Origin: Candidatus Symbiobacter sp.
Lineage (GTDB): Bacteria; Pseudomonadota; Alphaproteobacteria; Elsterales; Elsteraceae
Reading direction: 5' to 3'
DNA: 9,597 nucleotides
Assembly: GCA_030054015.1 (NCBI GenBank)
Contig: JASGCR010000062.1
Location: 1-9,597 of the forward strand
Every line of letters starts with the position of its first letter. Positions within the stretch are counted from its first letter, which is position 1. This document shows, piece after piece, positions 1 to 6,937 of this stretch. The position numbers were made by a program, and so were the translations under genes. The notes under the pieces were generated by a model that made no database searches, was not told the origin of the DNA, and worked only from the letters and a program-made list of their open reading frames with translations.

Positions 1-4
1 TGGA

Positions 5-40
5 TACCCCGACTCGCCGCATAAATGCGGCGGCGGGGTA
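5..40. repeat. Stem-loop repeat, solitary copy of the family in the right-hand array
   Basis: The hairpin has a 7-bp outer stem (TACCCCG at 5-11 with CGGGGTA at 34-40), an asymmetric internal loop (ACT at 12-14 opposite G at 33), a 7-bp inner stem (CGCCGCA at 15-21 with TGCGGCG at 26-32) and loop TAAA. The flanks match the reverse complement of the 9269-9597 units: GGAT before the left arm, the GACTC and GGCGG edges inside, and TAAGACGC after the right arm (array: TAATGACGC). It lies 48 bp past the corC stop and could stabilise or end that transcript, but no T-tract is visible before the window ends. Assignment to the family is by eye, but the shared internal loop makes chance unlikely. Confidence 0.7.
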
Positions 41-88
41 AGACGCAACTTAAAATTCATAATATGACTCTTAATTTTGAATCAGACT

Positions 89-1051
89 CTAAGACAATTT
101 TGCGGTTGTTTTGGGCCGCGCCACCGACTCGGGCACTCGGATGCGCAAAAGTTCAAGGCGATGCGGCTCGGCTGCCACAATTTCAAACACCAGGCCGGTT
201 TTATGGGTAAAAACCTCGCCGGCGCGGGGAACCAGGCCCGCCATCGCCACCACCAACCCGCCAACCGTATCGATTTCGGTTTCTTCTTCGCGGGTCAAAA
301 GTTTAAGCTTGGTGCGGGCTTCCAATTCTTCAATCGGCATACGGGCTTCGACCAGCAAAGCCCCATCGGCCAGGATGGTCACGCGCGATTGCCCCTCGCG
401 GTCATATTCGTCGTGAATATCGCCGACAATTTGCTCGACCAAATCCTCAATCGTCACCAGCCCGTCAATGCCGCCATATTCATCCACCACCATCGCCAAA
501 TGAATCCGCTTGGTGCGCATGTCAAACAAAAGATTGAGGGTGGCACTGGCGGGCGAGACAAACAAAACCGGACGCAATAAATCCGTCAATTTCGGGGTTT
601 CTTTGCGCTGCAACGCCACCAATACGTCCCGAATATGGATGATGCCAATGACTTTATCCAGGGTTTCGCGGTAAACCGGATAACGGGAATGATGGCCCTG
701 CGATACCTGGTCGAGCATCTGCTCGAACGACAGGCTGTCGTCGATGGCATCGATTTGCGCCCGCGGCACCATGACGCTGTACACCGTGGCATCGCGCAAG
801 GCCAAAATATTGCGCAGCAACAAGAGTTGATCTTGGGCGATGACGGCTTCTTCGTCCTTGGCTTCGCCGTTCGGCGGGTTGGCCTCGGATTCTTCGATCA
901 ATTCCTCGATGGTTTGGCGCAGTGCTTCTTTTTGTTTGCGTCCGCGCAGCAAACCGCGCCACCGATGCAATAATTTCGGCATACGCGGCGGCGCGGGCAT
1001 TGACTCCTCGGACGGAGTCGCGGGTCGCGGTTCATCTGTGTCGTCGCTCAC
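89..1051 (-). CDS. CorC/HlyC-family CBS-pair protein
   Basis: This 320-residue soluble protein has the CorC layout: a variable, acidic and proline-rich N-terminus (1-60), a tandem CBS pair (about 93-143, opening with VMVPRAQIDAI, and about 161-212, with the hallmark VVDEYGGIDGLVTIEDLVEQ) and a C-terminal CorC_HlyC domain (about 225-306, with DTVGGLV). The family is linked to magnesium/cobalt export or membrane-associated ion regulation; CBS pairs bind adenosine nucleotides. No N-terminal DUF21 membrane domain is present, so it is the short CorC type, not the CNNM/MpfA type. The start is GTG at 1051-1049, overlapping the ybeY stop by 4 bp (GTGA), with AGAGGA about 10 nt upstream, which indicates translational coupling. 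The old names hemolysin C or TlyC should not be read as evidence of haemolysis. Substrate and exact role cannot be told from sequence. Confidence 0.93.
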   Translation of the reverse strand: MSDDTDEPRPATPSEESMPAPPRMPKLLHRWRGLLRGRKQKEALRQTIEELIEESEANPPNGEAKDEEAVIAQDQLLLLRNILALRDATVYSVMVPRAQIDAIDDSLSFEQMLDQVSQGHHSRYPVYRETLDKVIGIIHIRDVLVALQRKETPKLTDLLRPVLFVSPASATLNLLFDMRTKRIHLAMVVDEYGGIDGLVTIEDLVEQIVGDIHDEYDREGQSRVTILADGALLVEARMPIEELEARTKLKLLTREEETEIDTVGGLVVAMAGLVPRAGEVFTHKTGLVFEIVAAEPHRLELLRIRVPESVARPKTTAKLS

Positions 1052-1719
1052 TTTATGTGATCCTCTTGGAGGTAGGGATTGCCAATGTCAAAACACCCCA
1101 AAGCAGCAATTTCAAGGGCTTCCATGCGGGCGGCATCTTGCTCGGTTTGGTGATCATAGCCCAGCAAATGCAGCACGCCATGGATGACCAAATGGGCGGT
1201 ATGATCGGCCAGGGGTTTTTTTTGCGCCACCGCCTCGCGCATCACGGTTTCATAGGCCAGTATCACATCCCCGATCTGAAGTCCAAAGGGCGGCGGCGGT
1301 GCCGCCAGGGCCGCTTCGGTGGGGGGAAAATCGGACGGAAAGGACAAGACATTGGTGGCTTTATCTTGGCCGCGCCAAATGCGGTTAAGTTCCCGTACCG
1401 CCGCATCATCGCTATAGACCAGCGACAGGCTTTTGGCGGTTGGGGCAAAATTATTCCAGCCCTGGTGCCAACCCACCGCCACGGCCTGTCTGACCCAGTT
1501 CCTGGAATGCGCCACCAGGCCCTTTTTGGCCGCCGCACCAGAGCGGGGACGGACCTGGTCGCGCCAATCTTGCTCGCGCCAGGCTTGCGTACGCCAGGCC
1601 GTATGGCGAACCGCCACATCAATTTTAAGCTGAGACACCGGAGGGGGGAACATTGTTTTAAACAGCAATCCTTTTAATTTCATGGCAAATTTTTGGCCAA
1701 AAATATCTAAAAATTCCAT
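1048..1719 (-). CDS. ybeY: Endoribonuclease YbeY (rRNA maturation factor)
   Basis: YbeY is a single-metal endoribonuclease needed for 16S rRNA 3' maturation and ribosome quality control. The signature HGVLHLLGYDH is at residues 180-190, supplying metal ligands H180, H184 and H190. The conserved RGQDKATNVLSFP block (117-128 region) and GDVILAYETV (150-159) are also present. At 223 residues it is longer than many YbeY proteins. Part of the excess is a Trp/Arg-rich stretch at 41-57 (AWRTQ, AWREQ, DWRDQ) that looks like an in-frame triplication of a 5-residue unit. The N-terminus is uncertain: ATG at 1719 has only a weak GGGA motif 3 nt upstream, and Met13 and Met23 are alternatives; the family core begins near LKIDVAVRH (31-39). 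It precedes corC with a 4-bp overlap, a common ybeY-corC pairing, but the usual phoH-like gene is not upstream here. Confidence 0.95.
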   Translation of the reverse strand: MEFLDIFGQKFAMKLKGLLFKTMFPPPVSQLKIDVAVRHTAWRTQAWREQDWRDQVRPRSGAAAKKGLVAHSRNWVRQAVAVGWHQGWNNFAPTAKSLSLVYSDDAAVRELNRIWRGQDKATNVLSFPSDFPPTEAALAAPPPPFGLQIGDVILAYETVMREAVAQKKPLADHTAHLVIHGVLHLLGYDHQTEQDAARMEALEIAALGCFDIGNPYLQEDHIK

Positions 1720-1761
1720 TTATCCCATCAAATTTATGGTTTCACGTCCTATCGAATTGTT

Positions 1762-1790
1762 AATTTAACATAATCTAGCCTGCTCGCCAA
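1762..1790 (-). promoter_or_regulatory. Possible sigma70-type promoter for ybeY-corC
   Basis: In the AT-rich 100-bp gap between the SDR stop and ybeY, the minus strand carries TTGGCG (1790-1785), a 17-bp spacer and TAAATT (1767-1762), each matching the -35/-10 consensus at four of six bases. Position and spacing suit transcription of ybeY-corC, but AT-rich DNA gives such matches by chance. Confidence 0.25.
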
Positions 1791-1819
1791 ATTTTTTACA
1801 GAGGGTTTAATTTAGGGCT

Positions 1820-2620
1820 TTATTGCAGCTTGGCGGGACTCCAATTCAGATGCTGCCCGCCATCCAGGGCGAGCATTTGCCCGGTCATACTGGGGCTGTG
1901 CCATAAAAACATCACGGCAGCGGCAATTTCGTCGGGACTGGCACCGTGCTGCAAGGGCAGGCTGGCCTGTTGCCGCGCAAATTGATCTGGGCTTTGATTG
2001 CTGGGCAAAGTCGGGCCTGGCCCAATCGCATTGACACGAATGCGCGGGGCCAGGGCCAGGGCCAGGCTTTGGGTCAAACCCCATAATCCGTATTTGCTGA
2101 TGGCATAGCTGATGAAATGCGGCGTCATGTTCCACACGCGTTGGTCGATCATATTGACAATAAGGCCGTGATGACCCTCTGGCAAGGATTTTGCCATGTC
2201 TTGCATTAAGCAAAAAGGCGCGTATAAATTAACCGCCTGGTGCTGGTGCCATGAATGTGTCGTCACGCTGTCCCATTCATCGCGTTCAAATTGCGCCGCG
2301 TTATTGACCAATAAGCTCACCCCACCCAAGCGCGCCTGGGCGGACGGAATAAGTTGGCGCACGGCGGCTTCATCGCCAAGATCGGCGGACAGAGTGATCG
2401 CTTGGCATCCCATTTGGGTGATCTCATGCGCCAGGCTCTGGCATTCCGCCCGGCCATGATGGTAATGGAGGGCAAGGTCAAAGCCCGCCGCCGCCAAACG
2501 CCGCGCCACCGCACGGCCTATGCGCTTGCCCGCCCCGGTCACCAAGGCGGTGCCGGGTTTTGCGGTATTGGCGGTATTGGCGGTATTGGCGGTATTGGCT
2601 TGACTTAAGGTGTGGGTCAC
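1820..2620 (-). CDS. Short-chain dehydrogenase/reductase, pteridine reductase-like
   Basis: This is a 266-residue Rossmann-fold NAD(P)H oxidoreductase. The nucleotide-binding motif TGAGKRIG is at 28-35; the TGxxxRxG form with Arg is typical of PTR1/FolM-type pteridine reductases. NNAA is at 106-109 and the catalytic pair YAISK gives Y172 and K176. The position 13 residues before the Tyr, normally Ser, is Asp159 (MIDQRV), as in Leishmania PTR1 (Asp181/Tyr194/Lys198). VNAIGPGPT (196-204) and TGQMLALDGGQHL complete the fold. A role in reducing dihydropteridines or tetrahydrofolate-type cofactors is inferred; other SDR substrates remain possible. The GTG at 2620 is the only good start, because an in-frame TAA lies two codons upstream; the ribosome site is weak (CGGAA about 12 nt away). 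Residues 8-20 are ANT repeats from a 9-bp minisatellite. It is divergent from the YihY-type gene. Confidence 0.9.
   Translation of the reverse strand: MTHTLSQANTANTANTANTAKPGTALVTGAGKRIGRAVARRLAAAGFDLALHYHHGRAECQSLAHEITQMGCQAITLSADLGDEAAVRQLIPSAQARLGGVSLLVNNAAQFERDEWDSVTTHSWHQHQAVNLYAPFCLMQDMAKSLPEGHHGLIVNMIDQRVWNMTPHFISYAISKYGLWGLTQSLALALAPRIRVNAIGPGPTLPSNQSPDQFARQQASLPLQHGASPDEIAAAVMFLWHSPSMTGQMLALDGGQHLNWSPAKLQ
2562..2599. repeat. 9-bp tandem repeat inside the SDR N-terminus
   Basis: Four perfect copies of GCGGTATTG (2562-2597) plus two bases of a fifth. On the coding minus strand they read GCC AAT ACC, giving Ala-Asn-Thr repeats ahead of the first beta strand. Since the unit is 9 bp, copy-number change would alter length without a frameshift. 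Confidence 0.9.
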
Positions 2621-2696
2621 GTTTTATGGTTCCGATCAAAACGCGCTTGAGGTTGGGACAAGTAAATATTAAGGTCGAAGCAATTGGAATATCAAA

Positions 2697-3515
2697 ATGA
2701 AAAACTTTAAAAAATTCTGGCACAATATTCATACCCACCAAATCATTCCCTTCTCCAGCCATGTTGCGTTTAACGCGATGCTGGCGATGTTTCCATTTTT
2801 ATTTTTGACCTCGATCTTGGCTGATTATTTTGGCGCCCAAACCACCGCGCGCAAGGCGTTAGAGTCATTACTCCTCAATTTGCCCACCGAAGTTTCCAAA
2901 ACCTTATCCCCGATTATCCATGACATGTTTATGCAGCATCACCATAATTGGCTGACCGTGACGGTGGTGATCAGTCTTTTCTCGGCCTCGAACGGGGTCG
3001 AGGCGTTTCGGGACATGTTAAACCAAGCCTATGGTTTTGTCGATCCGCGGCCATTTTGGTTGAAACGGGTGCAAAGTTTTGGCCTGGTGGTCTTAAGTGC
3101 GGTGGCTGTGTTGTTGGTGTCGTTGCTCATTGTCGCATCGCCGGTATGGATCAAAACTTTTAACACTTGGTTCGATATTTCGTCGCGGGCGAAAACCAGG
3201 CTGCTCATCAGCCGCTATGTGGTGGCGGGTTTGATTCTATGCCTGTCGGTCTATGCGCTCAATTATTTTCTGCCGCGCCATCGGCAAAAATTTCGCCAAT
3301 TATGGTTTGGGGTTGCGGTCTCGGTGGCAGGCATCATTGCCGCCGCGACGATCTTCTCGAATTATGTCGAAGATTTGATCGTGGAAAACAGTGCCTATGT
3401 CGGGTTGGGCGGCTTGATTGTGACGTTGTTGTTCTTTTTTTGCGTCGCTTTTTTAATCGGATTTGGGGCAGAATTAAATGCCGCGCTGGGGCTACGTCGC
3501 CGTCCCAAAGCCTAA
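2697..3515 (+). CDS. YihY/BrkB-family inner-membrane protein
   Basis: This 272-residue polytopic protein has about six predicted membrane segments (roughly 22-44, 86-104, 128-149, 172-192, 203-221 and 233-257) and a short basic C-terminal tail (RRRPKA). Family marks are the N-terminal HVAFNAMLAMFPFLF segment and the C-terminal SAYVGLGGLIVTLLFF ... GFGAELNAAL block, matching the YihY/BrkB pattern (Pfam Virul_fac_BrkB). The family was once called ribonuclease BN by mistake; its molecular role is not established. Translation starts at ATG 2697 with GGA 8 nt upstream. The gene is divergent from the SDR (76-bp gap, no convincing promoter seen) and is followed 16 bp later by the aminotransferase, so the two are probably cotranscribed. 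The link between them is positional only. Confidence 0.88.
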   Translation: MKNFKKFWHNIHTHQIIPFSSHVAFNAMLAMFPFLFLTSILADYFGAQTTARKALESLLLNLPTEVSKTLSPIIHDMFMQHHHNWLTVTVVISLFSASNGVEAFRDMLNQAYGFVDPRPFWLKRVQSFGLVVLSAVAVLLVSLLIVASPVWIKTFNTWFDISSRAKTRLLISRYVVAGLILCLSVYALNYFLPRHRQKFRQLWFGVAVSVAGIIAAATIFSNYVEDLIVENSAYVGLGGLIVTLLFFFCVAFLIGFGAELNAALGLRRRPKA

Positions 3516-3518
3516 AGC

Positions 3519-3526
3519 AAAGGAAA
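3519..3526 (+). promoter_or_regulatory. Ribosome binding site that sets the aminotransferase start
   Basis: AAAGGAAA lies directly after the upstream stop, and its GGA core ends 7 nt before ATG 3532. The frame stays open upstream to 3478 inside the previous gene, but that extension has no comparable site and would add residues not belonging to the fold, so 3532 is preferred. Confidence 0.8.
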
Positions 3527-3531
3527 CTATC

Positions 3532-4719
3532 ATGGCCTTTAATCCCGTGCTGGCCAATATTGGCACCACCATTTTTACCACCATGACGCAATTATCGCTT
3601 GACCACCAGGCGTTAAATTTGGGGCAAGGCTTCCCCGAAGAAGGCTGGCCCACGGAAATGCTCGACCGCGCCGCGAAGGCGTTGATGCACGGCGACAATC
3701 AATATCCGGCCATGCGCGGGGTGGCGGAATTGCGCCAGGCGGTGGCGGCGCATGACCGGCGGTTTTACGGGTTGGACTATGATTGGCAGTCAGACGTGGT
3801 GGTGACATGCGGTGCGACCGAGGGTTTGGCCGCCGCGATATTGGGCTTGCTCTCGCCCGGCGATGAAGTGGTGTTGTTTGAACCGCTTTATGATTCTTAT
3901 TTGCCGATGATCCGGTTGGTGGGGGCGATCCCGCGTTTGGTGCGGCTGCACCCACCCGATTGGGGCATTGATTTTGACGCTTTGCGCGCGGCCTTTAACC
4001 CGCGGACGCGGATGATTTTGTTCAACACGCCGATGAATCCAACCGGCAAGGTTTTTTCCCGTGCCGAGCTTTCCCGCATTGGCGAATTGTGCCAGGAATT
4101 TAACGTCATCGCATTGTGTGATGAGGTTTATGAACATTTGGTGTTTGCCGGTTCCGAACATATTCCCTTGGCATCCTTGCCCGGAATGCGCGATTTGGCG
4201 GTGCGGGTGGGGTCGGCGGGCAAAAGTTTCAGTCTCACCGGTTGGAAAATCGGCTATCTGAGCGGAGCCGCCGAAATGATGGGTCAAATCGCCCGCGCCC
4301 ACCAATTTTTGACCTTTACCATCCCCCCCCATTTGCAGAGTGCCGTCGCCTGGGGATTGCAACAACCCCCGGAATGGTTCGCGGCCATGACGGCAAATTT
4401 GGCGGCCAAAAGGGAGCGTTTTGTTGGGGGGTTGGCCCGGCGGGGGATAGCGGTCTTACCGTTCCAAGGCGGGTATTTCGCCACCATTGATTTGCAGCAA
4501 TTTGGCATAAAAGAAACAGATGAGAATTTTATATACCGCATGACAACGGAGAAAAGATTGAACGCCATTCCGTTTAGTGCGTTTTACGCCCCGCCCGCAA
4601 TGGTTGAACCCGGCGCGTTCGTGCCGCCCCCCAACCATTTGGTGCGGTTTTGCTTTGCCAAAAAGGATTTTTCGCTCGATCAAGGGGTGGAGAAATTGGC
4701 GGGGTTTTTGGGGAGATGA
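3532..4719 (+). CDS. PLP-dependent class I/II aminotransferase
   Basis: This 395-residue fold-type I aminotransferase carries all the core motifs: LGQGFP (30-34), NQYPAMRG (56-63), TCGATEGLAA (92-101), NTPMNPTGK with the PLP-contacting Asn169 (165-173), CDEVYEHL with Asp197 and Tyr200, the Schiff-base Lys231 in SAGKSFSLTGWKIG, and Arg372 in HLVRFCFAKKD for the substrate carboxylate. The style resembles methionine/kynurenine/glutamine aminotransferases (YbdL-like, KAT-like) and proteins annotated as succinyldiaminopimelate aminotransferase. The amino donor cannot be fixed from sequence; methionine regeneration, aromatic or glutamine transamination are all plausible. ATG 3532 follows a strong ribosome site. 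The gene is second in a probable two-gene unit with the YihY-type gene, and ends 12 bp from the convergent DUF4276-like gene, with no obvious terminator between. A run of eight C lies at 4323-4330. Confidence 0.93.
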   Translation: MAFNPVLANIGTTIFTTMTQLSLDHQALNLGQGFPEEGWPTEMLDRAAKALMHGDNQYPAMRGVAELRQAVAAHDRRFYGLDYDWQSDVVVTCGATEGLAAAILGLLSPGDEVVLFEPLYDSYLPMIRLVGAIPRLVRLHPPDWGIDFDALRAAFNPRTRMILFNTPMNPTGKVFSRAELSRIGELCQEFNVIALCDEVYEHLVFAGSEHIPLASLPGMRDLAVRVGSAGKSFSLTGWKIGYLSGAAEMMGQIARAHQFLTFTIPPHLQSAVAWGLQQPPEWFAAMTANLAAKRERFVGGLARRGIAVLPFQGGYFATIDLQQFGIKETDENFIYRMTTEKRLNAIPFSAFYAPPAMVEPGAFVPPPNHLVRFCFAKKDFSLDQGVEKLAGFLGR

Positions 4720-4731
4720 GGGGAAATTGCT

Positions 4732-5466
4732 TTATTGAAGTTTCACCGCACCCCTAACAATTTCGTCGATGCCATGGCAAAATTTGTAGAAACTATGGTG
4801 TTCACGATTCTTGGGAACGGGCTTGATAAGTAGCAAAGGCATGTGTTTACCAAATTCGCCCGCGCGTGTTTTGGGGGAAGGATAGTCGCAGTCTCGTTTG
4901 CCATAGCCTCGGTGATATCCCGCATCCCGAATAATTTTGCCTAAACTATCCCTTGGTTTCGGATAATGAAAAGGCTTGGTAAAATCAGACGGTTTGATAT
5001 TGGGATAGACTTTACAGACCGCGTCGGGATGGGCGAGAAACCAAGATTCCAATTCGATAACCGCGATGCGGGTAATGGCGCGGTATTTTTCGCCAAAATT
5101 GACATTTTTGCGGGACAATAACTTAACCTTAGCGACAAATTCTTCAAGTTTGGATTTTAAGGTAATTTCTGGGCGAAGATGTTGGTCATCAAAATCATCG
5201 TCAAGATCGATCACAATGATAATTTTTTGCTCGGTTGCGGCATAAGCACGCAATTGCACCAGTAAGGCCGGTTCGTTTCTGTCTTTTTCACCATCTCTTC
5301 GACGGGGTGGCTTTATCATTGATTCCTTGCCGCCAAATTCAATGATGTCATATTGTTCTTCGGTTAATTGGGGAAAATGAACCGACAAAAATGACGCAAT
5401 GAATTGCTTAAGCGATTCATCTTCAACCAAGAAAACCAATTGGGGCAAATTGGAATTATTGTCCAT
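4732..5466 (-). CDS. DUF4276/TOPRIM-like protein paired with an AAA ATPase
   Basis: This 244-residue soluble protein has no signal peptide. The pattern resembles TOPRIM-like proteins of the DUF4276/DUF4435 type: a strand followed by an acidic motif (FLVEDESLKQFI, 12-23, with Glu15), a second strand ending in an acidic cluster (IIIVIDLDDDFDD, 82-94, with Asp87 and Asp89), and a third block AVIELESWFLAHPDAV (135-150) of the kind seen in DUF4276 (E-x-E-x-W). The acidic sites could bind Mg2+ for nuclease activity, as in OLD-family and PARIS AriB proteins; that is inference. The second half (155-244) is basic and His/Tyr-rich and is not recognised. ATG 5466 is 2 bp after the ATPase stop (TAA TC ATG) with no clear ribosome site, so translation is probably coupled to the ATPase. 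The family call is by motif only. Confidence 0.72.
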   Translation of the reverse strand: MDNNSNLPQLVFLVEDESLKQFIASFLSVHFPQLTEEQYDIIEFGGKESMIKPPRRRDGEKDRNEPALLVQLRAYAATEQKIIIVIDLDDDFDDQHLRPEITLKSKLEEFVAKVKLLSRKNVNFGEKYRAITRIAVIELESWFLAHPDAVCKVYPNIKPSDFTKPFHYPKPRDSLGKIIRDAGYHRGYGKRDCDYPSPKTRAGEFGKHMPLLLIKPVPKNREHHSFYKFCHGIDEIVRGAVKLQ

Positions 5467-5468
5467 GA

Positions 5469-6836
5469 TTAAGTCTTTGCGTTTTTTTGCTTGGGATTGC
5501 GTGAACGAAGATTAAGATTGCGCAGGGCATCGCCAAAACCGCCATGACCTTCCAACCATAAATCACCCAAATTGCCGTTTTCCAGGTCAGTGATCAATTG
5601 GTCATCGGCAGGATTCCAAATTTGCGTAAACCCATCTTTGCCGCGCCCGATCACCCGCACCTCATCGGCGGATAAGTGGTTGAGCAATAAGGGGGAATGG
5701 GTGGTCAGCAAGGTTTGGAGTTTTGCCCCCTCTTCGCGCATAATCTCAATAAGATCAGGGACAAATTTGGGGTAGATGTAATTTTCCGGCTCTTCAAACG
5801 CGATGAAGTGAAATCCTAAGCTCTTCCAATAAACTGCCGCCAAAATCGCCAGCAAACGCAAAGTACCATCGGACATATAGCGGCCGGGCAGATTTTCCTT
5901 AAAATATTTGTCCTTAAATTCAATTGTAATAATATCATCCCTGGCATTGATCTTTAAGCTATCAAATTGCGGGATCAATTTTTGCAAGGTTGCTATTAAT
6001 TTATCAAAAATATGTGGTTTATTATTTTGCCAGAAAAGCAGGAAATTGGGCAGATTGGAGCCATCTTCGTTTAACCAATTTTCGATTGAACCGTTGGAAG
6101 CTTTTTTCATAATTTCTGGCGTCAACATATATGTATTAATACTGCCAACAAATTGAAAAAATCCAGCTAAAGGACACAATTTTAATATATATGATAATTG
6201 CAGAAAGGTAATTTCATTATGTAAAATTTGACCACCTTGAATTTGAGCATTTGTAATCTTGTCATATTCATTTATGACAGCCTCCGCTTGTTTAGAATAT
6301 GAATTCCACAAACTATTTGAAATAATTGATTCATTTATGCCATTTTTAGGGATAGAACATTTGCCAATATTTCTTTCAAAATCAAAATATTTTCCTTCTG
6401 GCAGTGACGGGTAGGTAAAATTGCCTGTGGCGAGGGTTTTTGCCCATTCGCGGCTAATGAATGGTTTGCCATCAATTTCATCCAATTCAATATGCCAAAT
6501 TTGGTTGGGTTCATCGCCCTCGTAACCTGCATCTAAAGTTTGTTCAATATCAATGACAATGGGCTCGGCCTGGCCGCCCAGCGATTTCAATTCCCGAAGG
6601 GTACCAAATTTCTTAACCGTTTCTTCAAGGTTAAAACGTAGTAAGAAACTAATAAAACCCAATACTTGTAAAATGGTTGATTTGCCACTGCCATTGGGGC
6701 CAACCAACACGGTGAGCGGGCCGGTAAAATCCAGCGTGACATCTTTTAGACAACGAAAATTCTTCACCCGTAACGACACGATTCTAGCAACGGGCGTACG
6801 GACGGGGCGTGGAGATTCAGCACCGGTTTCGTTCAC
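5469..6836 (-). CDS. AAA family ATPase (ABC/SMC-like, AAA_21 type)
   Basis: The residue numbers follow the longer 468-residue form (TTG at 6875). VSLRVKNFRCLKDVTLDF (33-50) and Walker A GPNGSGKS (59-66) open the ATPase. A signature-like MSDGTLRLLAI (334-344), Walker B HFIAFEEPEN (356-365, Glu361/362) and the His switch LLTTHSPLLLN (His393) close it. This is the OLD/RecF-like AAA_21 layout, with a roughly 250-residue lid or coiled insertion between Walker A and the signature. The C-terminus (GDLWLEGHGGFGDALRN) resembles COG4637-like ATPases that sit beside DUF4276 genes. I prefer GTG 6836, with GAGG 6 nt upstream; TTG 6875 lacks a ribosome site. The central region is very AT-rich (6181-6240 has 14 G/C in 60), unlike neighbouring genes. 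It probably senses or clamps DNA or a phage component and controls the downstream partner; this is inferred from related systems. Confidence 0.88.
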   Translation of the reverse strand: MNETGAESPRPVRTPVARIVSLRVKNFRCLKDVTLDFTGPLTVLVGPNGSGKSTILQVLGFISFLLRFNLEETVKKFGTLRELKSLGGQAEPIVIDIEQTLDAGYEGDEPNQIWHIELDEIDGKPFISREWAKTLATGNFTYPSLPEGKYFDFERNIGKCSIPKNGINESIISNSLWNSYSKQAEAVINEYDKITNAQIQGGQILHNEITFLQLSYILKLCPLAGFFQFVGSINTYMLTPEIMKKASNGSIENWLNEDGSNLPNFLLFWQNNKPHIFDKLIATLQKLIPQFDSLKINARDDIITIEFKDKYFKENLPGRYMSDGTLRLLAILAAVYWKSLGFHFIAFEEPENYIYPKFVPDLIEIMREEGAKLQTLLTTHSPLLLNHLSADEVRVIGRGKDGFTQIWNPADDQLITDLENGNLGDLWLEGHGGFGDALRNLNLRSRNPKQKNAKT

Positions 6837-6842
6837 GTTTAA

Positions 6843-6846
6843 CCTC
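6843..6846 (-). promoter_or_regulatory. Ribosome binding site favouring the GTG start of the ATPase
   Basis: On the minus strand GAGG lies 6 nt before GTG 6836, preceded by another AGGA. The farther TTG at 6875 has no purine-rich site, so the shorter N-terminus is preferred; family alignments would decide. Confidence 0.5.
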
Positions 6847-6937
6847 AATCCTAACCAAGAAAACAAATACGACAACAGGTTAGCATTTTATCATTGCCGC
6901 CCGCAAGATGGACGAAAAATCAGGTGACCATGCCAAG

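Noticed and set aside
922..1677. Plus-strand open frame of 251 codons opposite ybeY and corC
   Set aside because: It lies antisense to two convincing genes and its product has no recognisable domain.
3478..3531. N-terminal extension of the aminotransferase
   Set aside because: It overlaps the end of the YihY-type gene, lacks a ribosome site and is not part of the fold; ATG 3532 has a strong site.
4720..4731. Terminator between the convergent aminotransferase and DUF4276-like genes
   Set aside because: Only 12 bp separate the stops and no hairpin with a T-tract was found there.
4732..6875. Insertion-sequence or integrase-borne cargo boundaries around the ATPase pair
   Set aside because: No transposase, integrase, terminal inverted repeats or target duplications were seen at either side.
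6851..6886. Eleven-codon upstream frame (MLTCCRICFLG) before the ATPase, as a regulatory leader peptide
   Set aside because: There is no clear ribosome site and no attenuator hairpin; a frame this short is expected by chance.
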